From contig SWBL01000633.1 of the NCBI GenBank assembly GCA_024195585.1, positions 1 to 14,654 of the forward strand: a DNA stretch of 14,654 bases, in the 5' to 3' direction. Within the stretch, counting starts at the first letter, position 1, and the number at the start of each line of letters is the position of its first letter. The DNA is from Aureobasidium sp. EXF-3400. Lineage: Eukaryota > Ascomycota > Dothideomycetes > Dothideales > Saccotheciaceae. Below, in pieces: positions 1 to 9,120 of the stretch. A program made the position numbers and the translations under genes. A model generated the notes under the pieces. The model was not told where the DNA came from. It made no database searches and saw nothing but the letters and a program-made list of their open reading frames with translations.

Positions 1-94
1 CTGGGCATCCCGTCCGCTCTGCCATACATAAGCAGTTGAACGGCAGATTAGTACTACGGTGGGTGACCACGTGGGAATCCCTGCTGCTGTACGT
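1..94 (+). rRNA. 5S ribosomal RNA, 5' truncated by the window edge
   Basis: This is the 3' three quarters of a fungal 5S rRNA gene. It carries the conserved CCCGTCCGCT block (about 9-18), the GGTGGGTGACCAC block (about 58-70) and GGGAATCCCTGCTG (about 73-86). It ends in GTACGT, which should pair with the missing 5' strand of helix I. By comparison with the roughly 119 nt 5S RNAs of filamentous ascomycetes, about 25 nt are missing from the 5' end, including the first helix strand. The downstream internal control element for RNA polymerase III lies in the part that is present. It is a single dispersed copy rather than part of an rDNA array, since a protein-coding gene follows within 400 bp. An identical stretch lies inverted at the right end of the window. 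Confidence 0.95.
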
Positions 95-98
95 TTTG
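2..98 (+). repeat. Left arm of a perfect 97 bp terminal inverted repeat (5S rDNA)
   Basis: Bases 2-98 are the exact reverse complement of 14558-14654. Identity ends one base after the T-tract, where the flanks diverge completely (GTCCGG on the left, TAACTT on the right in the 5S sense). The repeat is therefore the 5S gene itself and not a larger duplicated segment. Confidence 0.97.
94..97 (+). terminator. RNA polymerase III T-tract terminator of the left 5S gene
   Basis: A run of four T residues follows directly on the 5S 3' end, as expected for Pol III termination. Confidence 0.75.
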
Positions 99-468
99 GT
101 CCGGTGACACATTCTTTTGCTCTATATCATCATCTCTAACTGACCACTGACAATGAACCATAGTATAGTGATGTTGGACGGGGTTGCTCTTGAGTATGGA
201 TGTCCTCTCCTATACAACGCATTTTGTCATGAAAAGGTAAGTTCTATTGGGTTGGGTAGGTTCTTGTATACTACCCCCCATCGAGATCAAAGCTACAAAT
301 GCTACAAACGGTATGTCCTCTTACTGGTGTATAATTTCCCTCCTGATGCACTCCATCGTGCTCCTAGATAACGCAAAGCCGAACCCATAAGCCAGTAAAC
401 GCCACAAACTCCATAACAAACAGTCTGGCAACTGAAGGCGGTCGAATCATAACAGCATAAGAAATTCG
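98..468. other. Spacer between 5S rRNA and the transcription factor 3' end
   Basis: I see no gene here. It holds the 3' flank of the 5S gene and presumably the 3' UTR of the leftward transcription factor. A 72-codon open frame at 153-371 (+) has no recognisable motif and is probably chance. Confidence 0.6.
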
Positions 469-2840
469 TCAACTCCAAGCACTCGATTCGAAACCAGGAA
501 GGAAACGGCCGGGTCGGATGCCACTGAGCAGATCGTGTATCATCCCATCGTTCTTGACGCCATCGATGCGCTGCCAACTGTCGTCGCAGTAACATGACTG
601 ATCAGATGCGTTTACGACATCTCGAATCATGAGGTCGTCGGTACGTTGTTGACACTGGTTGTGCTGGTGGTCCTCCTCTTGCCATAGATAGCAACAGTCA
701 ACACCCGCTTGGCCCTGTGTCTTGAACGGTCGTCTAATCAGTTCGTTGAGTTCGCGGGCGGTGTTGATAACATCTGCCCCAAACTTGAGATGACCAGCAG
801 CAGTGGAGTATAGAGTGGCATAGAAGCGGCTGAGTAGCGAGTGGAACTGCCCGGCAGCCACGTCTCTCTGACTGCATACTCCGAGAAAGTCAAGGCAAGC
901 GGATGCAAGTTGCAAGTCACTCTGCAGCCTGGTGGCAGGCCGTCCTTCCATGTGTTGCTCAAACAGCATTTCTGCCACATGGTGAAGTATGATTACACAG
1001 CTAGAGTAGGCTTGGAAGCTGTTCGCTTGTCAGTATCATCCTCGTATTATAGCCTTTGCAAGTATGAAACTCACATGCAAACCCAACATCTTTCGACAAT
1101 GCCACCCTCGACGCACAACCTTCCGAACAGCTTGGCAGACTCCCTAGCAGCATGTTTTGCCTGCACTATCAAGTCGTTTACCGCTGCTTCATCCCCAGCA
1201 AGCAGACTGTTTTTCTCATGCATGCTCTGCAAAACACGGCGCAGAAGCATGATCTGAGCTCCAAAATAAAGGAAGTTGACGTAGTAAATGGTTCGCCGCA
1301 ATTCAAAGGATATCTTAGGGTTGTTCGCCAACTCGGTAAGGCGCATGTCGCGTGGCAGATTTTGATGCCAATGATGCAGCTCTTTGGTAATGGTCTCGAC
1401 CATAAGCGCACTAAGACCATTGAAGGACAGGCTGAGGCGTAGCATGTCGAACTTGATGATTGTGATTCTGATCATTTCGGTCGTGACCTTCTCTTCAAAG
1501 TTGGGCTCATCTTCGATTTCAAGGTTCTTCGCACTCATGAGATCTTTTGGCAGCTGTAATCCTGACACGTAGCCGAGAGTCGAGGACAGCCAGGCTTCGA
1601 GGAAGACGAGCACTCTCCAGGTTTTCCGAAGTTCCATCCATTGACTTCGTTCCATGTTGGGTGGACAGATTTGTGGAATTGGCGGTCGCGTTAGAAGATT
1701 CAGCCCCATTGCTAAAAAGAAATGATTAGGGGAGACGAGATACAACGAGCTGAGTAGCTGTTCAACTTACCAACGAGCGTCATGGCGACTTTCTGTTTGT
1801 TCATAATGTTATACATACAAAGCATGACACAGATTTTGGCAGCGCGGCTGGCATCGACAGTAACAGCATCTTCCAAAAGATTCTTCGCAGCACTGTACAT
1901 ATTCTGTTGGGTTCCTTCCGGTAGAAATTCCTTGATATATTGGGAGCCGATAGCGCCCACAGCACACAGCTCACAGGTGGCGAGGCGACGCGCTTGCTTG
2001 TCACCCTGGGTGGCCGCTAAAATCTGGAATTGGGTCTCAACATGGCTGGATGAAATGACTTGAAACAGCTTGCCAGATTCGTTGTAGAAGGCGCTGATGC
2101 ATTTTCGAAGAAGACCGATGCTTGGTAGAGGCCTTTCACAACCGGAAAATAATTGCGAATGTGTGTCGATGGCAAGTGTGTCGTCAAGGGAAAATGAAGG
2201 ATCGGAATTAGTACTGGAGTTACAACTTCGAGAACGAGAGGTGTGAGGTGTCAGAATAGTGTTTGTGGTGTCGATAGTGGAGGGAGGGGATGGACCCGAA
2301 GACACGGACGAGTCGGATTCCTGGCGTTGTAAGGGCTCAGACTCAGGGTCGAAGTGGGCCATTGTGGACAAAAGTTGAGTTGAGGCGTCGGCAGTGCGGA
2401 GAGAATTCAGCATTTCCTGGGCTTGAGAGGGAGATGCTGCGCGCAAGGCTTCTATGAACTTGTGCATGCGATCCGACTCTGTTACGAGGGAGGCATTCTT
2501 CCTCTTCAGGGCAGTGAAGCGAGTCTCTCCGGGGTTCACGGTATATTCGCAAGAGTCAATGCCCTTGACAATACAACGCTGGCAACTCGGGCGCATGCCA
2601 TCACACTGTAGTTTTTGAAACTCAGCACCAAGGCGCGTGGTTCGGGTCAAAAACTTATGTGAACAATACCTTTAGCTTCTTCAAGCGACATTCGCGACAG
2701 GCGGCGTTAATGGTGCCACGCCTCGATCTGGTCGACTTCAAAGGATAATGATGCTGCAGAGGCTGCAAGACAGGAGCATCGTTAGACCTCACAGGCTGGG
2801 GCGCCAGTGGCCGAGTAAGCCCGAGCACTGGCGGCGACAT
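469..2840 (-). CDS. Zn2Cys6 fungal-type transcription factor, four exons
   Basis: This is a predicted nuclear DNA-binding regulator of 724 residues. The exons read 2840-2670, 2605-1771, 1711-1075 and 1000-469. The introns (2606-2669, 1712-1770, 1001-1074) are all GT-AG and all preserve frame. The zinc cluster spans residues 48-76 as C-x2-C-x6-C-x6-C-x2-C-x7-C, with ACRECRLKKLK from exon 1 joined directly to CDGMRPSCQRC from exon 2. A leucine- and charge-containing stretch at about 85-125 is a likely linker and dimerisation coiled coil. A Ser/Thr-rich low-complexity segment lies at about 150-205. A fungal_trans-like middle homology region runs from about 217 to 600, including EGRPATRLQSDLQLA in exon 4. 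The start at 2840 is the first ATG below a pyrimidine-rich leader on the sense strand, and that frame is closed by a stop upstream. The linker resembles NirA/Nit-4-like factors only loosely. No target pathway can be read from the neighbours. Confidence 0.88.
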
Positions 2841-3511
2841 GACTTGCGATGTTGCAGTGATTGCAAGCAGGCAGACAAACGGGGGATGATAAAAGGCAGT
2901 CGAGGCGGCGAGGTATTAAAGAGAGGCGGAGGAAGCTCCGGACGATATTGTATCGATTGCGAATTGCGATTTCCGAGAGGGTCTGGAAACAGCGCCACTT
3001 CCACCAGGGTTTGAGGGATCGAGGGGTGGAGAGATGCAACAATCAAGATGGAATCAAAATCCGAGACTTTGGCCGTCGCTCCGAGAAGCAGCAAAGCACA
3101 CACAAACACAAGGACAGGGACAGGGACGCAAAAGGAGGGAAGTAGCAGCAAATGAGGCAGCGGCAGAGTGGCGAAAGGCAGAGCAAAAGCAACGGCGCCC
3201 AAGCTCAGCGCAGCGCAACTTCTCCGGATCTTGTCATGGTTCCAAATGGCGGCAGAAAGGGACAAGCAAAAAGCATCGAGCCTTCGCACAAGACGGTGAC
3301 CTGATGCAGCGGCGGCCGGCGTCTCGTTTGCGGGCGCGGTCAGGGTCACTCTCCGCTGACGCCAGGCCATCTATGACTCGATGTGGGGAAAGTCGAAGCT
3401 CCAAGCACCTTGATATTCGACGCCTCTCTGCCAATCTGCCTGACCAAACACTAAACATTCAGCTAGCCGTGTCTTGCTTGTCTTGGTATACTTTACATAC
3501 TGCTCGACAGC
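2841..3511. promoter_or_regulatory. Divergent promoter region between the Zn2Cys6 gene and the GTPase gene
   Basis: This 671 bp spacer separates two divergent genes. A CCAAT box lies at 3431-3435, about 80 bp upstream of the GTPase ATG, and TTGGTATACTTTACATAC lies just upstream of that start. On the transcription factor side, TTAATA (about 2914-2919) and CTTTTATCA (about 2886-2895) in the minus sense sit in a pyrimidine-rich tract, as is common upstream of fungal genes. The plus strand is strongly purine-rich over about 2880-3200. Element calls are by eye; transcription starts are not visible. Confidence 0.5.
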
Positions 3512-5542
3512 ATGGCCACACGGAACGACCGCTACAACAAGCTCTCGCCTCAGGAGCGCCGCGCTGGAGAATCGGTATGCGCCTCGCCACCTCGAAGCAT
3601 TCTTCCACCAAGACAGCTCTAACCTGTGATGGTCCCAGGCTCTCAGCGACTTCGCCGACTATGTCCAGAAGCAGCAAGCCAAGCGCCGCCATCCTCAGGA
3701 CCAGGACTCTGCCTACGGCACTCAGTCGGCCGTCACGACCGAAGAACATGCCGAGCTCGATATTCTAGACTCTCTCAACCTCAGCGACGAGCCCGCCAGC
3801 CTTCCACTTAAACACCTCTTCCTTGACGAGTCTGACGATGCTGACGAGAGCTTGAGTCTCTTGACGGGCTTTGTCAACGGCCGACTCGAAGAAGGCCACG
3901 GAGAAGCCATGTTCGACCTTGGCCTGGAAGACAATGGAGACTCGATGAACTTTGACAAGAACGACTGGCACTTCGCTCTGGCCAGACTACACACTGTCAC
4001 CGAATCATTAGGCGCCGACTACCAAATACTCATGACCAAGAATGTTGGCGGCGACAACGAGGTTGATGTCAGTCCTAAAGAGAAGGCGTGCAGCGGAAAG
4101 TTGATGATCAGGCGGCGGCCTAACTCGGTCGACAATGTCATCGAAACTCGAATAGCCGTCGTCGGCAACGTAGATGCTGGAAAAAGCACCATGTTGGGTG
4201 TTCTGGTCAAGGGCGGTCTCGATGATGGTCGTGGAAAGGCCCGTGTCAACCTGTTCCGTCACAAGCACGAGATTGAGAGCGGAAGGACGAGCTCGGTAGG
4301 CATGGAGATCATGGGCTTCGACAGCAAGGGTGAGGTCGTCATGGCCTCGACTGCTGGTCGCAAACTCTCGTGGGAAGAAATCGGTAGCAGATCGGTATGT
4401 ACTGGTCGTGCTTGTCATCGAAGCAGCTGCTAATCCGTCTTTAGGCCAAAGTTATCGCCTTCACTGACCTCGCTGGCCACGAACGCTACTTGCGCACCAC
4501 CGTCTTCGGCATGCTCAGCAGTGAGCCCAACTACTGCTTACTCATGGTCGCTGCCAACAATGGCCTAATTGGCATGAGTAAGGAGCATTTGGGTATCGCT
4601 CTTGCCCTCAACGTCCCCGTCATGGTTTGCATAACAAAGATCGACATCTGCCCGCCGCACATTCTACAGCAAACCATTACCCAATTAACCAAGATCTTGA
4701 AGTCGCCAGGCGCAAGAAAGATACCTATATTCATCAAGAACAAGGAGGAATGCATAAACACCGCCACCCAGTTCATCAGTCAGCGCATCTGCCCTGTCTT
4801 CCAAGTCTCAAACGTCACCGGCGATTCCCTTGATCTTGTTCGCACCTTCCTCAACATCATTCCACACCACGGTCACTATGATGCCGAAGCTCCATTCGAA
4901 TTTCACATCAACGATACATTCTCGGTGCCATTCGTTGGCACAGTAGTTCCTGGTGTCGTCAAATCCGGTGTTGTACATGCGGGCGATACCGTGTTAGTCG
5001 GCCCTGATGGGCTTGGCAATTTCACGACGACTAGCATCAGAAGCATTGAAAGGAAGCGAATAGGTGTCCCTGCCTGCAGCGCAGGCCAAAGTGCCAGCTT
5101 CGCTCTGAAGAAGGTTCGCAGAAAGGACGTACGCAAAGGCATGGTGTGTCTGCTCAAGAACGACGAGCAGCCACCCAAGGTCCATCGCGAGTTCATTGCC
5201 GAAGTTCTCATTCTCAGCCATGCAACAACCATCAAGACGAAATACCAGGCTATGCTGCATGTGGGTCCCATCTCTCAGACGTGTGCTATCATCGACATTG
5301 ATAGAGCATACATCAGAACTGGCGACCGCGCTACCGTAGCATTCCGCTTTGTCCAGCGTCCAGAGTTCCTTGCTGTGGGCGACCGTATACTGTTCAGAGA
5401 AGGCAGGACGAAAGGTCTCGGTATCGTCAAGGCTGTCGGCTATGATCCGAGCAAACCGCTCAACCCTGATGCTGGCAAACAGAAGGCGGCTACCACCACC
5501 GAGCCTGCAGTTGCCCCCGCACCTACCACTGCGACTGCGTGA
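3512..5542 (+). CDS. GTPBP1/GTPBP2-family translational GTPase, three exons
   Basis: This is a cytosolic eEF1A/EF-Tu-like GTPase of 638 residues, close to the length of animal GTPBP1. Animal members interact with the elongation machinery and are linked to rescue of stalled ribosomes and exosome-mediated mRNA decay. Exons are 3512-3574, 3639-4394 and 4445-5542, with GT-AG introns of 64 and 50 bp; the first has a CTAAC branch site. An acidic N-terminal extension (about 1-190) precedes the G domain: G1 GNVDAGKST (197-205), the family-typical HKHEIESGRTSSVG block with the switch I threonine, G3 DLAGHE (281-286), G4 TKID (337-340) and G5-like SNVTG (395-399). Two beta-barrel domains follow at about 425-515 and 520-615, with family blocks VGTVVPG, FALKKV and FREGRTKGLG. 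The Ala/Thr/Pro-rich tail looks disordered. The start ATG has A at -3 and G at +4. All nucleotide-binding residues are intact, so an active GTPase is expected. Confidence 0.95.
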
Positions 5543-6107
5543 AGATAGACACGGCCGTTCTTTTTAGTTGATTGGAGTTGTCGCTCATTGGGGCTCAGGC
5601 GTTATTGATCACTTGCAAGGCGTAGAGGCATACCTTTCATTCTTGTCGTCATCCGGTGAGATTATTCTAGACGAACTGTGCATACAAACCCAACAACTAT
5701 TTTTTTTTTTAAAGCCATACTGAGTCCTTCATTGCCTAGTCGTCTGTGTATCATACGCAAAGTTGTTTAGATAGGCTTCATTGAGTTTGTACGCCCTCGG
5801 ATAACTGACGACAATGCCTGGGCAAAATTAGACGATTTACAAGAGAGGACGGTCGATCGACATCGAAGCAATACAATGGACAAATGCCATTCTATACAGA
5901 GCGAAGAAGTAAGTGAGGATAGAAAGCAAGCAAAAGCAGAGAAAACAATAAGCAGTTCTATCAAATGGGATACATTCGCATCAACAAGCTAAGCACATTT
6001 ACAAACAATTGAAAGCATTAAGAAAAAAAAGGTATTCAGATTACTAGAATAAACAGCCAAACCAAACCAAAACCTTACCAGCTAAAAGCTTGCTTACCTT
6101 TTTACTT
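5543..6107. other. Convergent 3' spacer
   Basis: This stretch lies between the 3' ends of the rightward GTPase gene and the leftward small zinc-ribbon gene. It is AT-richer than the coding regions and holds an 11-base T run (5700-5710) and an A8 run (6023-6030), consistent with two 3' UTRs and their processing signals. I see no gene in it. Leftward open frames such as 5767-5964 show no motif. Confidence 0.6.
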
Positions 6108-6341
6108 TCACCCAAAGCAACGAGGGCAATACCAACCAGCAACTTCAGAACGCAGCTCGGAAGCAAAACATTTGGCACAATTTCTAGGCATGTTTACAAT
6201 CTCCTGAATCATGGCGCCGTATTTGATGCTTTGTTGGATCTTGGTCATGTTGCGGATTTCCTCTTCAGAAACACCGAGTTTGATCAAGTTTCTCTCGAGG
6301 GGGATGTTGCGCATGCCTTTGCCTTTGTGAGTTTTGCCCAT
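6108..6341 (-). CDS. Small uncharacterised protein with a C-terminal Cys4 zinc-ribbon-like motif
   Basis: This is an intronless 77-residue protein that I do not recognise. The N-terminus is basic (MGKTHKGKGMR). A predicted helical middle follows, with KLGVSEEEIRNMTKIQQ at about 21-37. The C-terminus has two cysteine pairs, C55-x2-C58 and C72-x2-C75, 13 residues apart, and ends in WYCPRCFG, two residues after the last cysteine. That spacing fits a zinc ribbon or a short Cys4 zinc site. Being a gene is supported by four things: an ATG that is the first below a TATA-like element about 90 bp upstream, a C/A-rich leader without other ATGs, a G at -3, and the non-random pairing of cysteines. It is transcribed the same way as MOD5 but lies more than 1 kb downstream of it. 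The basic N-terminus and zinc motif would suit nucleic acid or ribosome contact, but that is inference. Confidence 0.7.
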   Translation of the reverse strand: MGKTHKGKGMRNIPLERNLIKLGVSEEEIRNMTKIQQSIKYGAMIQEIVNMPRNCAKCFASELRSEVAGWYCPRCFG

Positions 6342-6425
6342 TGCTAAGGTGATTTTCTGTAGGCTGGTGTTTTGGTCTTTTGGTGTTTTGGATGGTGAGT
6401 GAAAGTGTAAGACCTAGGCAAGGTT

Positions 6426-6434
6426 CTATATATC
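6426..6434 (-). promoter_or_regulatory. TATA-like element of the small zinc-ribbon gene
   Basis: The minus strand reads GATATATAG here, 85-93 bp upstream of the ATG at 6341. A C/A-rich leader without an ATG separates the two. Confidence 0.5.
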
Positions 6435-7391
6435 CACTTGAGGTGGGTGTGGTAGCTCTGGTTGACATTCACAAAGAACTTGTCCAAACAGAGAGACGGG
6501 ACAAAGACAAGAAGCATCTGTGAAAGATCCGGGTGAACAATGCTTAAAGAAAAAGGGTCTTAGAACAAAGAAAGTAACCATGTCGAGCAAGGGTATTGTT
6601 CTTCTGACTCGTGACACGGGTTCTTTCACCATTTGTAAATCGAGATGTTCGATTGTCTAACATATGGAATAGGAAGGAGCAGTAGCGTGACCCAATCACG
6701 GCTCGGTAACTAGGCGTAGAAGGAAGTAGCGATCTTACGGAGAGAGCGATCTCATTGAGGAGAGAGCGATCGCACAGAACATACGTTACGAAAGCTCGAA
6801 GGGAAATAGCAGGAACATGAAGGACTGAGGGAAGGAACTATCAAGCCAAATCGTGGTAGAAGGATGAGCAGCATTTACATGGTAGTAACAGGATAATCAC
6901 GAGCACAAAAGAAGAATTTTTGGACAGGACTAGAATTTGCGGCTTTCCAATCCAGGCGATCGACTAGAACGCCAAAGCCGCCAGCAGTTGCACTGAAACG
7001 AATGGCAAAGAATTGGGTGTGTTGCACCACTTCAAGTGCCACGGCATTTTTGCTTGTGGCAAGATAGAACCATCTATAAGGGTGGTTGAGTTTGAAAACT
7101 GGCAGCGATGGCTGCACGCTAAGCTAGTCAACGAGCTCAGGCAAGTTGCTCAAGCTCAATCCGCCCTAACTGGACATTTGACCAGCGACACAGGTTCTCT
7201 GATATGATCCGGATTCGGTGCGAAAGGTCTGGTATTTCTGCGAGGGACACTTGTTTCGACGCTGTTTCAGTGATCCTGACCAAGCTCTTAAATCTCTAGA
7301 GGAACATCTTCCACGGGGAGTATATGATCAAGAGTCTTGTACGCTTAAGTGGGTAGCTGGCATCGAGCTAACGTCGAGACACATCGATGAA
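6435..7391. other. Spacer between MOD5 3' end and the small gene's promoter
   Basis: I see no convincing gene in this stretch of nearly 1 kb. It should hold the MOD5 3' UTR at its right and upstream sequence of the small zinc-ribbon gene at its left. Open frames at 6875-7117 (-) and 7218-7406 (+) have no recognisable domain, and the latter overlaps the MOD5 3' end. The only structure noted is a short tandem repeat, listed separately. Confidence 0.55.
6739..6771 (+). repeat. 13 bp direct repeat with 20 bp period
   Basis: GGAGAGAGCGATC occurs at 6739-6751 and again at 6759-6771. A weaker partial copy (AGTAGCGATCT) lies just upstream at 6725-6735. The second copy ends in the palindrome GCGATCGC. 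Function is unknown; it may be a short regulatory repeat or chance. Confidence 0.5.
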
Positions 7392-8945
7392 TCAGCTAGG
7401 GTTTAGATTCGTGCTATTGGCTTCAGTCATCTTTGGGCGCTCATTGGTGTCGTCCTGCCTTGTAGGTACCCCGGTTTGTGCGGTGCCATTTAGAGCGCGC
7501 TTCCTATGACTTGACATGGCCTTTTTGTGTCTCTTGCTATTAACGTGGACGGCCCAGTCGCTCTCTGTGACAGATGTCGTGTTGCAGACCTCACAGTGCT
7601 TGCGGCTCCAGAGATCCGAGCGAGCGCTGGTATCGGGTTTCGAGGCTGTCAGCATCTCAGCTGCGAGCGGCGACAGACTCGAAGGATCCGGTAACGTCTC
7701 TTCCTTAAGGAAACTGTCGACCAACTTGAGCCCAGTTTCTGATACATCTTGCTCCCAGTTTGGTAGATCAGAACCATCGAGCATAAAGAACGAATTTCTA
7801 GCTCCAGCCGTGTCGATGGCATTATTGAGCTTGATGCGAATCCATCGAATTTGACGCTTTGCATATTGCCGTGTACCCGCTTTAGTCTTCTCGATCGCTT
7901 GTGCAAGTAGCTTATTGAGTTGCGTTGAGCTTGTGTCGCCTTTCCTTAAAGCAGCTTGGTAGTCCAAAAATTCTTTGTAGCCGATGGCGACCCATATGCC
8001 TCTAGTTGTGTCGATGGACTCACCATCAGCGATCCTGTTATCGTAAAACTCAGACAGAGTAGACACTTCATCCAGGAGACCTTGTGTCACCATCTTGTCA
8101 ACACGAGCGTCAAGACGTGTCGAAAGGATATCTGACTGGGCGCCAACCCATAGAACAAGCGTCCTCATGCGCAAAAGAGATTCGTCTTGAAAATCCTCAG
8201 ATTGCACCTCCTGGCCAGCGGCCTCGCGGCGCGTTCTTTGTTCTTCGTAAATGTCCGAAGCCTTGCGACCAGTCTGCAGCCAAATTTCAAGACTCCTTTG
8301 TATCTTGCGGCGATCGTTGGGATGCCATCTGTCAGCCATTACTGGGTCAACTTCTCTGAGCTTTGCAAGAAGTACTTCAGTAGGTTCCTCAAGCATGGCT
8401 GGCCTCTCTGCATTTTGAACTGGTTCTTCATCTTGAGGTTTGTTTGCGAGCGCGTCGTGAAAGAGCAAAGACTGTGTGTAATAATGTGTGCCGCCGACTA
8501 GGATGGGTAATCGGCCTCGTGCTCGGATCTCGCTAATTTTGGCGAGCGCATTCGAGACAAAGTTGCCTACGGTCCAGGTCTCTTCGTTCAAGCCTATACA
8601 GCCAAGGAGATGGTGAGGAACTCCATCACGTTCGTCTTCGGGCATTTTATTCGTGATGACTGGCAAGCCCTCGTAGAGTTGCATTGCATCACCATTGATG
8701 ATTTCACCGTTGAATTTACGAGCAATGTTCACGGCCAACTATTTGAAAAATATGAGTGATGCGCTCCTCTTTTTTTTCTTTTTTCTTTTTTTCTTAGAGA
8801 GGAAGAATTTTTTAGATAATGTACCAGAAATGTCCAGACTCACCTCAGACTTTCCTGTGCCCGTAGCACCGACTACCGCGACCAGCGGCGCGCGCCCTAG
8901 AACTTTGGCCATGCTAGAAAATCGACAAACGGTTCTGCTCAACAT
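7392..8945 (-). CDS. MOD5: tRNA dimethylallyltransferase (Mod5/TRIT1/MiaA family), two exons
   Basis: The enzyme transfers a dimethylallyl group from DMAPP to A37 of tRNAs reading UNN codons, making i6A. The 482-residue protein is encoded by exons 8945-8844 and 8738-7392 around a 105 bp GT-AG intron. Visible motifs are the P-loop GATGTGKSE (26-34), the catalytic-Asp block NGDAMQLY (Asp51), VGGTHYY (115-121), TRQYAKRQIRW (about 323-333) and a C-terminal matrin/U1-type C2H2 zinc finger (C416, C419, H432, H438) followed by a basic stretch, as usual in eukaryotic members. Two starts are plausible: M1 (8945), which gives a basic presequence MLSRTVCRFSS, and M12 (8912), which has a stronger context (A at -3, G at +4). 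Yeast Mod5 uses M1 and M12 for mitochondrial and cytosolic/nuclear forms. An in-frame ATG at 9071 would add 42 residues but would place the start within 50 bp of the CAF16 ATG, so I reject it. All key residues are present. Confidence 0.95.
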
Positions 8946-8962
8946 CAAACCGATGTTGACAT
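8945..8962 (-). promoter_or_regulatory. Candidate uORF overlapping the MOD5 M1 start (TGATG)
   Basis: An ATG at 8962 opens a five-codon frame (MSTSV) whose TGA stop (8947-8945) shares its last base with the M1 ATG. The uORF ATG has A at -3, whereas M1 has T at -3 and T at +4. If the MOD5 transcript starts upstream of 8962, ribosomes would terminate exactly at M1. Whether the leader reaches this far is not visible from the sequence. Confidence 0.4.
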
Positions 8963-9120
8963 ATTGATTTGCGCTGTGAATCGAACAAAAGATTTGAACG
9001 CCTTGGAAGTGTAAAAGCACGTGACCGTCATGACCAATCCACCTCACTTTCTTTCCATTTTCCAATCTCATTTAATGATTCATCATACATTGTGAACACT
9101 CAATTCTACGTGAAAACGAA
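8946..9120. promoter_or_regulatory. Shared 175 bp divergent promoter of MOD5 and CAF16
   Basis: The two start codons are only 175 bp apart on opposite strands. The interval contains a palindromic E-box CACGTG at 9018-9023 (in GCACGTGAC, a bHLH/Cbf1-type site) and a CCAAT box at 9034-9038, 82 bp upstream of the CAF16 ATG. No clear TATA box is seen. A single regulator bound here could act on both genes; that is inference. Confidence 0.55.

Noticed and set aside
2789..3370. 193-codon open frame on the minus strand, hydrophobic in the middle
   Set aside because: It covers the divergent promoter and overlaps exon 1 of the Zn2Cys6 gene in another frame. Its hydrophobic look follows from the pyrimidine-rich strand, and no domain is recognisable.
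3034..3768. 244-codon open frame on the plus strand
   Set aside because: It runs out of frame through the GTPase start and first intron, is Arg/Ser/Gln-rich as expected for purine-rich non-coding DNA, and conflicts with a firmly identified gene.
8946..9071. Upstream in-frame ATG at 9071 as the MOD5 start
   Set aside because: It would begin within 50 bp of the divergent CAF16 ATG, would run through the CCAAT and E-box elements, and adds 42 residues not expected in the family.
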